Translations under genes and position numbers: made by a program
Notes under the pieces: generated by a model
Told to the model about the DNA's origin: nothing
Database searches by the model: none
The model's input: the letters and a program-made list of their open reading frames with translations, nothing else
Part shown: positions 14,656-27,683 of the stretch, piece by piece
How the letters are laid out: the number at the start of each line of letters is the position of its first letter
How positions within the stretch are numbered: the stretch's first letter is position 1
Source: Tubiluchus corallicola
Lineage: Eukaryota > Priapulida > Priapulimorpha > Priapulimorphida > Tubiluchidae
DNA length: 64,000 bases
NCBI GenBank assembly: GCA_030141605.1
Contig: JAQGDQ010000240.1
Location: 115,001 to 179,000, forward strand
Direction: 5' to 3'

Positions 14656-15840
14656 CCATGGTGTTGCCATTATTATTATTGTTTTTGCCGGTACTGTTGG
14701 CGGCCACGGGATAGTATATTTCAAAATGGACAGATTAAAATTAGATGTGAAGGTTCCAAATTATATTTAGTTAAAGCCTTTAGTTAAAATCACTAATAAT
14801 CAGTACAAATAAGAAACGTGATCAGATTGAAAACATGAATTTAACCATATAGACATTTAAGGTTAAGTTGGACTTAAAGCAAAAGTAAAGTCTCTCGGGA
14901 AGTTGAGCTTATTCTAATATTTAAGGAAAATGTTAGAAAGTTTCAGCAATGAAATTGTGATAAGCACCTCGTGTAATTAATAATTTCAATTTAAAATCGC
15001 GATAACTTCACCATTGGGCTCGCTCATTTTGGTGAAAATGGCGGCATCTGCTTACTGTGCAATATAAACAGTTATTCTGCCAAATGCTTCAGCAATCTTT
15101 TTTTGACTTATAGAGCGAACTCTATTCACCAAATAACCCACCCGGTACTTACTGTATGCTTACAAGTTTACATGTATATCTGAAAGTCAACAAAAGTCTG
15201 TAAATTAATTACATTTACGCAATTAATGTATACTAGTTACACATTTTACGGTATAATCCTGTGAGTTAAAGATATGTAACCACTTTAATCTCGGTCATAA
15301 TTGATCAAATGACTAATTTTTACATAAACACAGTTAAATACAACGCTAGAATAACTGAGTGTACTGTAGCAATTTCTCAACGCGTACCTTCGCAGCTTGC
15401 CTTCCAGCATTCACGCTGCCCTGCAGTCACCAGCTTTTTGCAAATATGCCGGAAGCGACGTTTCTTTGGGCGGGAGATAAAAAATATTTAAATTTCCTTT
15501 ACATTTTTAAGCAAAGCGTTCTATGCGAAAATCTTGTGTGGTGATTTCAATATTTTCAATTATATATTAAAATGCAATAAATGTTGTTCGAGGGTTGGTT
15601 CTTCCTTTAAATACAGAAGACAGCATAATTTCTTGTTTCTAATATATCGCAAGCTTTCACCTGAGACCAGTTTCGACTTTTTTTTCAAAAAAATTGTTAC
15701 AAACCTTTTCATAAACAATCCACTATATTATAAACTTTATTATGTCTTTAATAATAAAATACCGCTTCTCAAGAATGAATCCAGAAGTTTTATAAAGAAT
15801 TTAACATCTTTCTTTTACTTATTTTCACAACTATTTGAAA
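14656..15840. other. AT-rich DNA, nothing recognised
   Basis: Includes a 114-codon AT-driven plus-strand frame (15534-15878, rich in Phe, Asn, Lys, Tyr and Ile) that runs into the 44-bp minisatellite and is probably chance. Confidence 0.35.
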
Positions 15841-16030
15841 TGTCTGGTTACTGCATTGGAACCTACTTTCGTAACTAGCTGAACTGTATGGTTGTTGCAA
15901 TGGCACTTATTTTGACAACTAGCTGAACATGCATGGTTACTACCCTGGAACCTACTTTCACAACTAGTTGAACTGTATGGTTACTGCATTAGAGCCTACT
16001 TTCACCACAAACTTAACTGTATGGCTGCTG
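15841..16030 (+). repeat. 44-bp minisatellite, about 4.3 copies
   Basis: Units start at 15841, 15885, 15930 and 15974, with a partial copy at 16018. Each opens TGTATGGTTACTGCAT (variants), continues with GGAACCTACTTTC, and ends with ACAACTAGTTGAAC. Copies differ by 10-25 percent by eye. Spacing is 44-45 bp, so reading frames rotate and no peptide repeat is maintained. Confidence 0.9.
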
Positions 16031-16611
16031 CTGCTTCGTTTAATTACTTCTGCTACCCCTTTGAGCCTGCATCATCCCCAGTCCTCGTTATTTATCTGAA
16101 TCTGACAGGCCTGCTTTGCGTACTCACTCCGTGCTTCTGACGGATTCATTGCATGGAATTAATTAACATCAAATATGTAACCCTACTGTCTCCTGGATGA
16201 ATCTCACTCAATTAGCAGTCAAAGCTGCGCAAAAAAGACATTAAATTTTCAAATGTGAATTAAAATTTTAATTAGCAAGGACAAGAAAATTAATTAGTAT
16301 AAGATTGCACTCGAATAGATAATAAACTTTAATTGAAAGGCACCATAATCAAGATGAGCCATGGAAGGGTCAAACAAATATTGATTTATGGGCCTTTACT
16401 TCATTTCTATTTATGTTTTTAAACAGTTAATTAACCCTCTTGCAACCGTTATTAAAAGTTACCCATTAAATTGTTAAATTGTAAACTAACATAAGAAACT
16501 CACTTTTAAACAAACAAAAATATGAAACAAAGATTTGCTAGATGCCGTTTCGAATTTGAACCAACATAGAGTAGGCCCAATCTTGAAAATGTGCTTTTAT
16601 AAACTTCTGGG
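16031..16611. other. AT-rich DNA, nothing recognised
   Basis: No frame, repeat or RNA gene seen before the repeat complex begins. Confidence 0.35.
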
Positions 16612-16784
16612 GGGCGTTTTTCTTCTAAAAGTGACCGGCATAGCCAGTCCTGTCAATTTGACTATGCTGATTACGAAAAAAAGCTGTTGCCAGCTGGAAA
16701 AACTAGCTGAAAGGAGTAAAAAACAAAAAAAAACAAAATCGCAGCCAAGTTTTTGCATAAACAACGTAATCGAAGAGAAATTTC
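16612..16784. repeat. Flanking direct repeat, left copy of complex
   Basis: About 170 bases match 18099-18267 in the same orientation. Shared blocks are GACTATGCTGA, CGAAAAAA-AGCTGT-GCCAGCT, GAAAGG-GT-AAAAAC, CAAGTTTTTG and AAACAA-GTAA. The two copies bracket a central region holding two different tandem arrays and a tetranucleotide repeat. The 123-codon frame at 16535-16906 lies mostly inside it and has no recognised domain. Confidence 0.8.
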
Positions 16785-16861
16785 CAGAAAAATTAATATT
16801 ACGAAGCGATTATGACATCCATTCCAGAGTAGTTGGGCCTAAGCAACCCATTTCTGTTACT

Positions 16862-17275
16862 TTCATTACAAAAATGGTCGCCGTTTTCAAAATCACCACA
16901 ACATGATTCTATTTCAAGAATTTCAATGTTTTCTACCAAAATGGCTGCAGCCGCTTGTGTAATACGCTAGCTATATTGCATGTTCTAAGGCAGATAGGAT
17001 GATGATTTTAGTGTCTAGGTGCATGGCTTTAAACGTAAAGGCTATAGTAGTCGCCACTTCCAAGATGGCCGACAAGATCTCAGTCGCTAGCATATGAAGG
17101 CCACATCTTAGTTGTTAGAGCATGATGATTTTGGTTTGTAAATGTAGATTTTCTAGGTCAACAACATCTATAACACCGCCTACTTAAGATTTCAAGATGG
17201 TCGCCAAGATGGTTGCAACCATGTGTGTAATGTGTTAGCTATATTGCACATTCTATTGGAAATACAACGATATAA
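16862..17275. repeat. Diverged tandem array, period about 123-145 bp
   Basis: Recurring blocks are AAGATGGTCGCC/AAAATGGCTGCAGCC, TGTGTAAT-GTTAGCTATATT and GATGATGATTTT-GTG. AGCTATATTGCA starts at 16969 and 17237, 268 bases (two units) apart. GATGATTTT recurs at 17001 and 17124. Roughly three decayed units fit. The repeated AAGATGG words also match the YY1 core (AAGATGGCGGC), but that may only reflect repeat composition. Confidence 0.75.
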
Positions 17276-17604
17276 TGGAAATATAATGGACCTCTTCCAA
17301 CACGAGTCAGACGATGATAGTAAAACTATGGCAGTCATCAACGCCTTATCTAACAGCACCTGTCTGATATACCACTCCTTTAGTATGCCATAATTGTGTG
17401 GCATATGTTGGAGGAATTGTTTCCAAAAAAACCTTCCCTTTCTTGTGAACAGGTTTTTACGTGTTTGCAAACTGACTTCAATGTACTAGCTTTGTGATAC
17501 AGGAGTACAACAAAAAAAATCGAGCACTAGCACGAGTTCAATAAATAGTTCAGCTCTAGTCATGTTTCTTGAAAATAAAAATACTTGTGTTACGTGGGCC
17601 AATG

Positions 17605-17890
17605 CAGCTTTTTCTCTCTTTTTGTAAAAACTGTAATCTGATCTCAAACAGTATTTACATGGATTGCTGACAGAGCTGATGTTTTCTTTCAGGACCAATG
17701 GCACTCAAAATTTCATATGGCCTAAGATATGGCTCAGAAACTTACTATATGGGCAAAACCATCTTTTTTCTTCTCTCTGTAAATGTTGAAGTCTGGTCGC
17801 AAACATAGAATGCTGACAGAGATACTTTTTCATTACCCATGGCATTCACAATTTCATATGGCTTAACACGGCTTTTATAAGTTAGTGACA
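17605..17890. repeat. Tandem duplication, 146-bp unit, two copies
   Basis: GCTGACAGAG starts at 17666 and at 17812, 146 bases apart. The blocks around it (TTTTTTCT-CTCTCTGTAAA, TCTGATCTCAAAC/TCTGGTCGCAAAC, ATGGCATTCA-AATTTCATATGG, TTATAAGTTAGTGAC-type tails) line up in the same order. Differences between copies are frequent, so the duplication is old. Confidence 0.8.
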
Positions 17891-17914
17891 GCTACCTTTT
17901 CGGCTATTCTGACA

Positions 17915-18075
17915 ACATAGATAGATAGATAGATGGATGGATGGATGGATGGATGGATGGATGGATGGATGGATGGATGGATGGATGGATGGATGGATGG
18001 ATGGATGGATGGGACGGACGGACGGACGGACGGACGGACGGACGGACGGACAGACAAACAGACAGACAGATAGAT
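17915..18075. repeat. Tetranucleotide ladder TAGA-TGGA-CGGA-CAGA-TAGA
   Basis: Successive blocks are TAGA (17915-17932), TGGA (to about 18012), CGGA (18013-18050), CAGA and TAGA again (to 18075). Each block differs from the previous by a single base. Frames read as MDGW, PSIH or RTDG repeats and are not proteins. Confidence 0.97.
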
Positions 18076-18098
18076 TTTAAAGGTCAAGGATTTAGGGT

Positions 18099-18267
18099 AG
18101 CGATTTTTTTAACATTGGGCACGATAGCCAATCTTATCAAATGTTTGACTATGCTGAGTCCGAAAAAAGCTGTCGCCAGCTTGAAAAATTAGCGGAAAGG
18201 GGTCAAAAACGCAAAACAACATGGCCGTCAAGTTTTTGTGCAAACAATGTAAATCAATAGAAATTGA
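18099..18267. repeat. Flanking direct repeat, right copy of complex
   Basis: Second copy of the repeat at 16612-16784, same strand, offset about 1.48 kb. It begins GCGATTTTTTTAACATTGG and ends near AAACAATGTAAATCAATAG. Together the two copies delimit a composite locus that is either one large element with long direct terminal repeats or a larger decayed satellite unit. Confidence 0.8.
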
Positions 18268-18308
18268 CTGGATTTAGATTTAGTCAAAGCTAAAGCCAAA
18301 ACGGAAAC

Positions 18309-18451
18309 ACCGCTAAAACTGTAAACTTGTACCCTTCACAGCCAAAAGCCGATGTACTATAATATCACGGTGTGAAATTTCAACTTTGTAGTGCACTTGC
18401 TTCTAATATAATTGCAGTTTAAACTTCGTCACCTTTTTTCTGCGCCATTCG
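18309..18451. repeat. Dispersed repeat family 2, copy A
   Basis: Matches 51910-52020 in the same orientation: CACTAA-ACTGTAAA-TTGTA, TCACAGCCAAAAG, ATGTACT, AATTGCAGT-TAAA-TT. The spacing in the middle differs by about 25 bases. Class unknown; no frame. Confidence 0.6.
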
Positions 18452-21400
18452 ATACAAGGTTTAAATGAATGATATCCTTTCAGCTAGTAATAAAAACACT
18501 GTTGTATCTATGTATGATCTTCCACCATGACCAAAATGTTTGCTGCTGAGTCATCGAACATCTTTAAAATAGATCATTTGAGTCAACTCCAAAATATCCC
18601 AGTTGTTCTTTTGATCATCCAACGAGTTGACCTTTTCGAAGGTTTCTATGCATCCCTATAGAACAGTTCCCGCAGAACTTTTAATAATTTTACCAGCAAT
18701 TTAACAATTTGCGGAGAAGGCTCAACGCTCCTTTTTTCGCGTGTTGCTATAGTTGCTGAGTTTGAGGAGGGTAGACAGGTATACAGAAGTCTACCACATT
18801 TTTATCGCCAGAAACGCTGCAGAATTATTTAGAACCACAAAAATCTGGTTCACGTTTCATTAATTCTACTTGCAAACCTATTAGGTTTTATTTGTTCGGC
18901 AATATTAGATAATAATTAGCTTTCGATCTGCAAAGGCAATCTCTTGTCATCTGTAACAGGAAGAGAGCCATTGTAATTACTGTTAATTAAAAGTATGCTC
19001 TGACATTAGACACGCAGTTGTGTCCGGTGCAGAACTGATACGAAGTTTTGAGTCCTCTGCCCGAATTGAAGCCAGCTGTAGTCAGTGGAGTGTGAACTGT
19101 GAAGTGTGGCTTCACTGCCAGACTCGCTAAATCAGAGCAGTCTGTACGCACAGATACGTTGCAATAACTTCGAAGTAGCAATAATACACATTACGCAAAT
19201 AAACAGTGTGACTGTTTACGAAATTGCGCATTCCAGGACTCACGAGTGCAGACGATTGACTGTAGGAAAGCGAACGACAACAAAAAACAAAAACATTAAT
19301 AAAACTTAGATAGATGACTTTAGAAATATATTGAAATAAACTCAATTGAAATTATTTCAAGTGAACCCATTTGCAGTGAATTAATTTGAATTTAATGACC
19401 AGCCGTCAAATGGGGATAAGGAATTGCAAAGATTGTACGGAAAAGCAAATATCATCAATGAAATACCAAGTAGTAAAACGTCCCCATTTTTAGAATATAT
19501 AAGGCATAAATGTATAAAAAAAATGCCAGTGTTAATCATATAATTATTTTTAATACTAAAGGCTGTTTCATATTACCAATTCTGCTACCTAGAAATAATT
19601 GACCTTGCTTTTTCTTTTTTGCGCCCTTATTTCATCAAGCAAAAACAGTGATCTATCTCTGTAGCTAGGCAAATTTTTGTTTTTTATGATTTACTATTTG
19701 CCATATTGTACTAACATAGTGTATAAGATAGGAAGGTCCAGGAACTACCCGAGCAGATGTTTGTTTGATCACCAACTCAAAAGAGAAGCAGGTCTAAGGA
19801 AAAACTTAGAGCAATCATTTTCCCGAGAAAATTAGGGAATTTGGGTGGTTTGCTGCTCTCGTAGGCCAGTTTAAGTTCGAAATTCTTGTGGAGTTTGTTG
19901 GATGGAAACACTTCTTTTATGCCTGTGCAATAGTTGAAGTGGTCAAAACCGCAATTTCTAGTTTTTCTCTAGACACGTTTTTTTGAAACTCTTATATAGC
20001 CTATGCCGCTTCTTGATTAGACCCAACTTTCATTATAGCTGAAATACGCTCGCTTTAATCATTATGCCGCATGCGCACTAAAATAGTTTGAGCGTCATTA
20101 ACAACTCATTTCGTGCACGTGTTCCCTCTCTGTCTGGGCCCTCAAGCTAACAATCGTGATTTTGATTACAATAATTTTCGCCTGAAAGATTCCGGAATTT
20201 CAATTTCGATGTTTACGACATTACTTAAGAGTGCGCAAGCCCAGCGATCGCTTGTGGTCGGCTTCCTTCGGAATTCTTAAGAAGTCACGAAAACGTGCCC
20301 CAAAACATGCTTAAAGTTTTAATCTTTATTATTGATATGGACGAATAATGGTTTTGTAAATACAAATTATGCTTGCGTGATTTAAAAGCAAAGTTGTACA
20401 AGAGATTAATAAGCCTACTTGCCTAGTACTTTAGTATTTCAACAATTTTTACATGAACTTTATTTTATGAATTGTTTATCGAGAAATATGAAATTTAAGC
20501 AGTTGTTTAGTACATTGTGGACTGCTATAAGGTTATTAGTACCTTCAGTGAAGTTTTTAAAACAGCCAGTTTAACATAAATGAATCTTCCTAATTCTAGG
20601 CTGTTTGGGGAGACACATGGTGATGGATGGTCGTCTTTGCCAACAAACGGAGGTTCTCTTATGGAATCTATATAGGTATATACGCCTACACACAACCTGA
20701 ACAAACATGCAAAATAAATGTGAGTTTAAATTACTGGCAAGTTCACCATTTTTCTTGCGTAGTGCTTACAAACGTTCAACCAAGAAATGCAAAAAATTAA
20801 CAAACCAAATTCAACTTTAAATAGTTGTCATCAATTCATTGTTTTCCAAAAGACCGCTTATCCAAATTTAAAAGCCCTTTCTCGTCGTTTGTAACATCTA
20901 AAATATATGATACTCAACGGGGGTGCCCACTTGCAGAGAGGCCGTGCCCTCAGGCCACCACATATTCCAAATAGTAAAAAAGTGGCGAAAGCAAAAGAAT
21001 TTTGAAGATATAGTTTCTCGTGATCAACTGTCCAGATAAGAGTTCTTTCCTTCCAACGAATGCTTCAGAACCTGGATTCAATTACAACGACTAGCAGACA
21101 AGAAATTACCACCAGCCTCACTAGAAGTTTTTATTGTAACTTGCCCCAGACATGCCCTCGGACACTTTTGCTAGGAAACAAATAGTTAATTAGTTCCTAA
21201 GCTCCATAATGTAGCTGGAGCGCACTAGCATAGTACACGTTTTTAAAGGAAAGAACAAGTCACTCAGTATGTTAGGTTTATTTTACTGGTATCACTTAAA
21301 CCTAGAAAAATATAACAAAGAAATTTGCAAAGAGCTGCCTGTACAGCATAAATGTAAAATATACTACCTCTGAATAGAAATTTTCAGGCGTAGTCGTTCA

Positions 21401-21554
21401 CTTGACGATCATAGTAGAATCAGCGAAAGTGCGCTTGTGTCTGCTGATTCTTTCTTAAACTATTTTAATATATGCATAAATGTCAATCAATGAAAAAATA
21501 AAATGACGCAACTGGGAGACTTCGTGGCTTTCAGTAAACGAGCGCTGCTTAAAC
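18452..21554. other. AT-rich DNA with a GC-richer patch
   Basis: 18993-19127 is near 50 percent GC and is open on both strands for about 45-60 codons, with mixed residues but no recognised domain. At 20066-20077 GCCGCATGCGCA is a close match to the NRF1 palindrome, and an E-box CACGTG lies near 20117. No gene recognised. Confidence 0.3.
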
Positions 21555-21862
21555 TAATTCAAGCTTCTACAGCTTACCTAATGTTTACGAAAAAATGTTA
21601 CAGAATTAGCTATCTTTTTTGTAAAGATCATACTTTTGGTAAAGATTGACAGTACTTTATTTTTCTTCAAGACGAATGACGTCATTGGAAGAAGAATGGG
21701 CATTGAAAATGAAGCGCCAAAGCATAAAGTGATTCTGACTCTAAAGTGATTTTACTAGTTACAAGACACGCTTATTGCAGTTTTATAACTAAATCCTTCT
21801 AACATTTTTCGCGAACATTGAAATAAGCCTAACCTCCTAGAAAGCCTTGCTTTTCCTTTAAA
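21555..21862. repeat. Dispersed repeat family 1, copy B
   Basis: Second copy of the repeat at 11344-11633, same strand, 10.2 kb away. It contains a full CRE palindrome TGACGTCA at 21677-21684, where copy A has AACGTCAT. Ends are set where alignment by eye fades. Confidence 0.7.
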
Positions 21863-24800
21863 GAAGGCAAATTACTGGATTGTCTCAGATATTTTTCGCC
21901 TGACTCATTAATTCTCACTTGAGTAGAACAGCTTAACAGAAAGTGATAAGGTCTACACGATATCTGAAGTTTTAGGTCTTAGATATAATACGCTCACACT
22001 AAAACGGGCAACTTAACATCTGCCCTATTTTTTTTTATCTAGTGGACAACATACACCAAACAGTGTGGTTGTCATCAGCTCACTTTGTGTTGGTTGTTGA
22101 TAAACTATAATTCTAGACTAATCACTTCGTTACAAAATGATTCATTTCTCATCTCAATTACAGCATAATTTTGCATATTTTTCCTTACTACTTTGAAATT
22201 TCAAAGACATGTTAAACTTGAAACAAACAAAGGCGAAGACCCTGCAGTGCAACTTATAAAGATCTCAGTTTGGCTCGACAAGTGCTAACAAACATCAGAG
22301 ACAGGAAAAAATATGTTTTGAAACAAATGTAAATGTAAATGTTTATTTACTGTACAAATAAAACATGCAAATAATATAAAGCACAAATTGCGCTTCAATA
22401 TTATGGAGACGTTAATACTAATTCTCGTAAACATAAACAGGATATCATTTTTGTCAAACTCTGTAGTCAATTCTATAGAAACTACTGAGAGGAAGAGTAG
22501 CACTGCCTGAGCAAAATAAAATAAATATAGCAGACATGATGGTGTAGCTGGCAGAAATCATCGTGATAATCTGGCTAAACCCAAAGATAAACATGGGGAA
22601 GTTTAAGAAAGAATCCGTAACAAAATTGCGATGCTCTTAACTACAGCTTGCAACTCTAGCTATTAACTCCGAATCATTGACTTTTGTGGCCAAACTTTTA
22701 AGAAGTAAAACGGTTAATTAACTTTTAAATATACACAGAGTGTATATTTAGTTGGTAGCAGGCTGCTTTAATATTTATTTTGCAACAGAAATCACAGAAT
22801 GATTTACAGACTGCGCTGCAGTGCTTTGTAACGTAGATAAAACATTTTGTAATAAAGCCAGTTTTTGGGAAGAAGGTGCTGACACCTCATTTTTGTCCTA
22901 TTTTCAACCCGATTCTGTTGCATTAAACGCAATAAGTGTTTGATGATTTCTTTAACGCGAGAAACATTCACCTGAAAAGCGTAAATAACACAGTATGTGA
23001 ACTGGACTTCTCAGCATTTAATAGAGAAGCATTTAAACGTCGGGTTAAGAAATGGCTTCTTTTCTGGTTGCTGCAAGCGAGGATCAGAGCTGTTTGTACA
23101 AATGACTTCAAGCGATATCTTCACGAAACCAAGAAACCAGAAAGTGTAAATGTCAAACGCTGATAAGCGGTTGCAACGTCGTGCAGCCAAAATCTCCAGT
23201 TTTCACGTCTCCTCGATCTCAAACAAGACACTTTTGAAGATCTAAATTCCTACAAATCCCCTAAAATTTTAACATTTGCCGAGAAAATTGTGAACCACAC
23301 ATAAGAGCAATGTTTACGACTAGTATTTTCTGTATGATTCTTATGTGTGCAGCAAAGCGCAAGCACGTAAGGTAGTGATGATTAGGAGGAAGAGAAAGAA
23401 GGAGGAGGAGAACGAGAAGGAGAAGGAGAACTAGAGCGAGAAGGATGAAGGCAAACAGTTTTCTGATGCATGGAAAAACTGCAAGGACCTGGGGAATTGA
23501 TGTAAGTCAGCCCATACCATTCAAAACAGTCAGACTTTGACTGAACCACAGTGATCTTGGACGGGTAAAGGTCACGGCTAAAGATTAACTTTCTCAAACG
23601 ATTTGCATTCTAATCTCCTCCTACGATTTTAACAGCAGATGCTTGAGACTTTTATTGAGCTCTCGCACATGGCACTAAAATGAGGTAGCTGAGACCCAAA
23701 CTGTAAAATAAGGGTCTCAGTTTTGGAGACTTTTGCAAGTGCAACTAGGTTACATTTTTTTGCAGAAAAGGTACCTAAAGAATTTTATAGTGAACAATAA
23801 CATTAATGTCTTATTTCTTGTTTCAGCTACTCAATGTCTCCTAGTTGGCCAGAAAATCGTGCTAGAAATTTTTGAATTTTGCAGAACTACAACAAATTTT
23901 TGCATTATAACATTTAAATGTATAGCATTTGGGGGGCCGTATGATCTGCAAGATGTCTTCCTAGGATGTACCAGGTGCGTCCTTAATATCAGTGTTGGAT
24001 CAAAGCAATACTTCGGCAAATCAAAGCAATCTTGTTTTTTATTGCTTCTGGTCTCAATCGCACAGTCGATTCTGATAGAATGATTTAATCAGCCGGGGCA
24101 GCCATGATTATCTAACTACCGTGAGCACTTTGATGTGATTGCCCCGTCAGTGTGTCTTCAAGAGATGACCTCTGCTGCATCTGCTAGCAACTAATCATCC
24201 TGCGTGTCGTCATTACAACTAGTCCTACTATGCGAACACCGCTCCGCTAACTACCATAGAAAAATGGCTTCGCAGCGGGGCTGCACAGATGCCTCAATGT
24301 GGAAGAGAATCACCAATCTGTTCGGGTTTCATCGGTTTTTTTCTCAACGATAATTTCTCGTTGAAAGTCGGCAGCAACATTCCAAATGTTATCATGTTTT
24401 CATAGCCGATTTCTGCCTTTGGCAAAAGACAGTGTTGCAGAAGGGTGCCCCAAAAGAAAAAGTTTTATAAAGCGAATTTAGTCAGTACAAGAAACGTCAT
24501 CCATCTGTGTCTGCGTACTAATAACAAAGTGACAAACATCTCACATTAAATTACCGAAATGCGCTAAGTTATACCATGGTGACTATTCTAATTTAATGCC
24601 AATTGGCATACTGGCACCTGCCATGTACTAGGTGTAGACAACTGAAAATTGAATTGTTTCTTACAGTAGCGAAGTGTCTCATGCATTGTAAAAGACATTG
24701 TCTCATACGAAGCTACTGCCCTGCGTTCTTGGCCATCTCGTACAAAGACTCTAACAAAGTCATCGACCGCTGTCCCATACAAGCTACTGACATGTGGCCC

Positions 24801-26253
24801 GTAATAAAAATTGGTCATAAGTATTATCAGCATGAATTCTGAACTAGTTTAATGAACCGCACATATCGCTAAGACGCTGAGATTTTAATCTGAAAAATCT
24901 GAAATTCTAGATTAGATTCAAGTGTTCATCATTAAAGTCCAATGAAACAGATCACAATAAACTACTGAAGTAGTCAAAATTATAAAGCACTCATATGGGT
25001 AACCAAGCTTGCAAATTTTTGAGAGACGCTCTTAACTTTAGCGCGCAATAACAAACCAGTACCAAAGGCACAGCTAAAGCAGTCACTACTAGATGCCCAA
25101 CTTACCTAAATCCGACGTCCAACTTCCAAAAATGTCAAATCCAGACAGAGATGAAATGTCAGAACAGCGACGAGTGTTCAGTCCTCTTTGCATCTTTCAG
25201 AATGTGTATATATCACTTTGTAGGACCTTCATTGGTACCACATGTTGACCATTAACACTATTAATTTCATTATATGCGAGTAAGCGTATATTATATTATA
25301 TTGTATTATGCACACAGCTACATGACTACACGAAAAGCAATATAATTTCACAAATATAACTAATTTTTGTTAGAGTGGAATTCGGTAAGTACTTCATACT
25401 AAACAGTGACAGCAAAATATATAGATTAGACAAATGCCTAGGCTAACTTGCCTAGATATTTTGACGTTCAATACTCTCTTTCAGTATCGTTTCATGTCAA
25501 CCTCGGGATATAGACACTTATGCATGTTTAATATTCATAAGTGGTAGATCCAGGAAAGGTTCTTGAAATGAGAAAGCACGAAAAAGAAAATGTTTAGAAT
25601 TTTGAATAGTAACGTAGCATAAAAAACAAAATTTATAGTATTCAAAAGCACTTTGTGTCGTTTGTACTAGGAAACTATAGTCCATAGTATCTTGAGTTAA
25701 ATAATCACTGTCTATCAGCACAAGAGTTTTCGACCAATAACAACATTGAATCAAACCTTTATACAACTGGAGAGTAGGTCAAGTGTTCGCATCACTGAAT
25801 CTTACCTAGACAATTAAACTAACAGGCCACCTGTGATCATTGATCAACACAAACACACACTTAATGAGCAGTATATTAACTGACGAAGCCAGAACCTTTG
25901 TGGCCACTGCGGGTGCAGAAGATATTTTCGGCAGAACTTGTCCACTTAATGCATGCATTTACCAAGTGGTGCATCTTGCACGTAAAACATGTTCAGTGCT
26001 GCTGGGTGGGTAGTGTTACACTTACACCAGATTTACACACGTGGTGTTCATTCTGCTCCTACATAGTATGGCTTCCCGATTTGAGGGCAGATCTAGAAAC
26101 AACAAACGACCCACCTCGCGACTAACACCTGCTTCGCAAAATTACCAATTTTGCGCGCTGTTATTTGAATTAAATTGATGACCTTCTTAATCGGTAGAAG
26201 CTGATACTAAAATTTCCACCATGGGTACTTTTTCTTACCGTTGCTGAAACCGC
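21863..26253. other. AT-rich DNA without a recognisable gene
   Basis: Contains a GGA-rich simple stretch (23388-23445), a short decayed repeat near 24650-24790 (TCTCATACGAAGCTACTG and TCCCATACAAGCTACTG) and several frames of 70-116 codons without recognised domains. A 75-codon frame at 22936-23163 ends in an RRVKKWLL-type basic tail resembling LINE C-termini, but nothing else supports it. Confidence 0.35.
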
Positions 26254-26267
26254 CCAGCAGATGGCAG
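26254..26267 (+). promoter_or_regulatory. CTCF consensus motif, perfect match
   Basis: CCAGCAGATGGCAG satisfies all 14 positions of CCASYAGRKGGCRS. With equal base frequencies about 0.03 such matches would be expected in 64 kb on both strands, and fewer in AT-rich DNA. Binding is an inference and depends on the host retaining the conserved CTCF zinc fingers. Confidence 0.4.
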
Positions 26268-26706
26268 CAGATCTGTTCTGTCTAAACAGGTCGCACAGCC
26301 GTCGGACATTAAGCCTATTAAATCCAATCCTTGTTGCAGAACATGCTTGGTATTCTACAGAATTTTTGCCTACATCTACCTCAGTTGACTAAAAAGAAAG
26401 TTTTTTGTCTTTGGAAACAAAAATTAAGACGAAAAGTACTGAGCTAAAACTGTATACTTGGTTCAGTTCAAAGAGTACTAAATGAAGACTACAGTTCAGC
26501 AAATATATTGCTAAACAATTTTATGTTAAGCAACAAGCAAAATGACGGACACAAATTTTTAAACTTTTAATTTGACACGATACTTTTTCGTGCTTATTTA
26601 AAAACGGTTGACAAATAGCAAGATAAACCTACTTTAGATCGGCTATTTATTTACAATGCGACAATAGCCATTATCTGCCTCTATCTCCGTTTTAGTCTCG
26701 CTTTCT

Positions 26707-26707
26707 C

Positions 26708-26752
<45 letters not shown>
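26707..26752. repeat. C12 run plus (TC)n microsatellite
   Basis: Twelve C (26707-26718) run straight into about 17 TC dinucleotides. The minus-strand frame across it reads as alternating Arg-Glu and is not a gene. Confidence 0.97.
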
Positions 26753-26759
<7 letters not shown>

Positions 26760-27309
26760 TCTCTTTTTCCCTTTCCCCGTTCTTTCTATTACAGAATGGT
26801 CGCGGACCTGCATTTTAGGCAGATGCGTTATACACTTCATTTTACTCCGCTTTGATTTGGTTCATGACCGCAGTGAAAAAAGAGCCAACAAACGATCGCG
26901 CGTTTACATCTGTGGCTTTTACGAGTTGAATGTAAGATTTCTTGTGTTATGTTTAGAAATAAACACTGGGCTTTCTTGGCTTCTCTCTTCTTTGTGGTTT
27001 TAAAATAAACACATTGCTATGTTTATTAAAAATTTAATTGCTATTAGCGCTTTCAGCATTAGAATAAACACAAACGCTGTTATTAATGGAGGCCTTACAG
27101 AAATTAAATAAATGAGACTAAAAGAGCTAGGTAAACGAAAGAGGCAAACGTGTCGTTTTATTCGCGTCTAGCAAGGCAGTTGCCCGCGTGAGAATTTAAA
27201 ACAATCAAGGGAAAAATAAATCCTATGGTTATGCTTAAACTTATTTTGTTGACGTGAAAACGTCCAAATAACGCTGGAAAGAAATACTGATGCAGATATG
27301 TGTACATTC
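26753..27309. other. AT-rich DNA, nothing recognised
   Basis: No frame, repeat or RNA gene seen between the two microsatellites. Confidence 0.35.

Positions 27310-27683
<374 letters not shown>

Noticed and set aside
18993-19127. GC-richer stretch open on both strands, possible exon
   Set aside because: Each frame is below 65 codons with no recognised domain. The openness follows from low AT content.
22936-23163. Possible LINE C-terminus (FKRRVKKWLL)
   Set aside because: Only a short basic/hydrophobic tail matches. The usual WNSLP block before it is absent.
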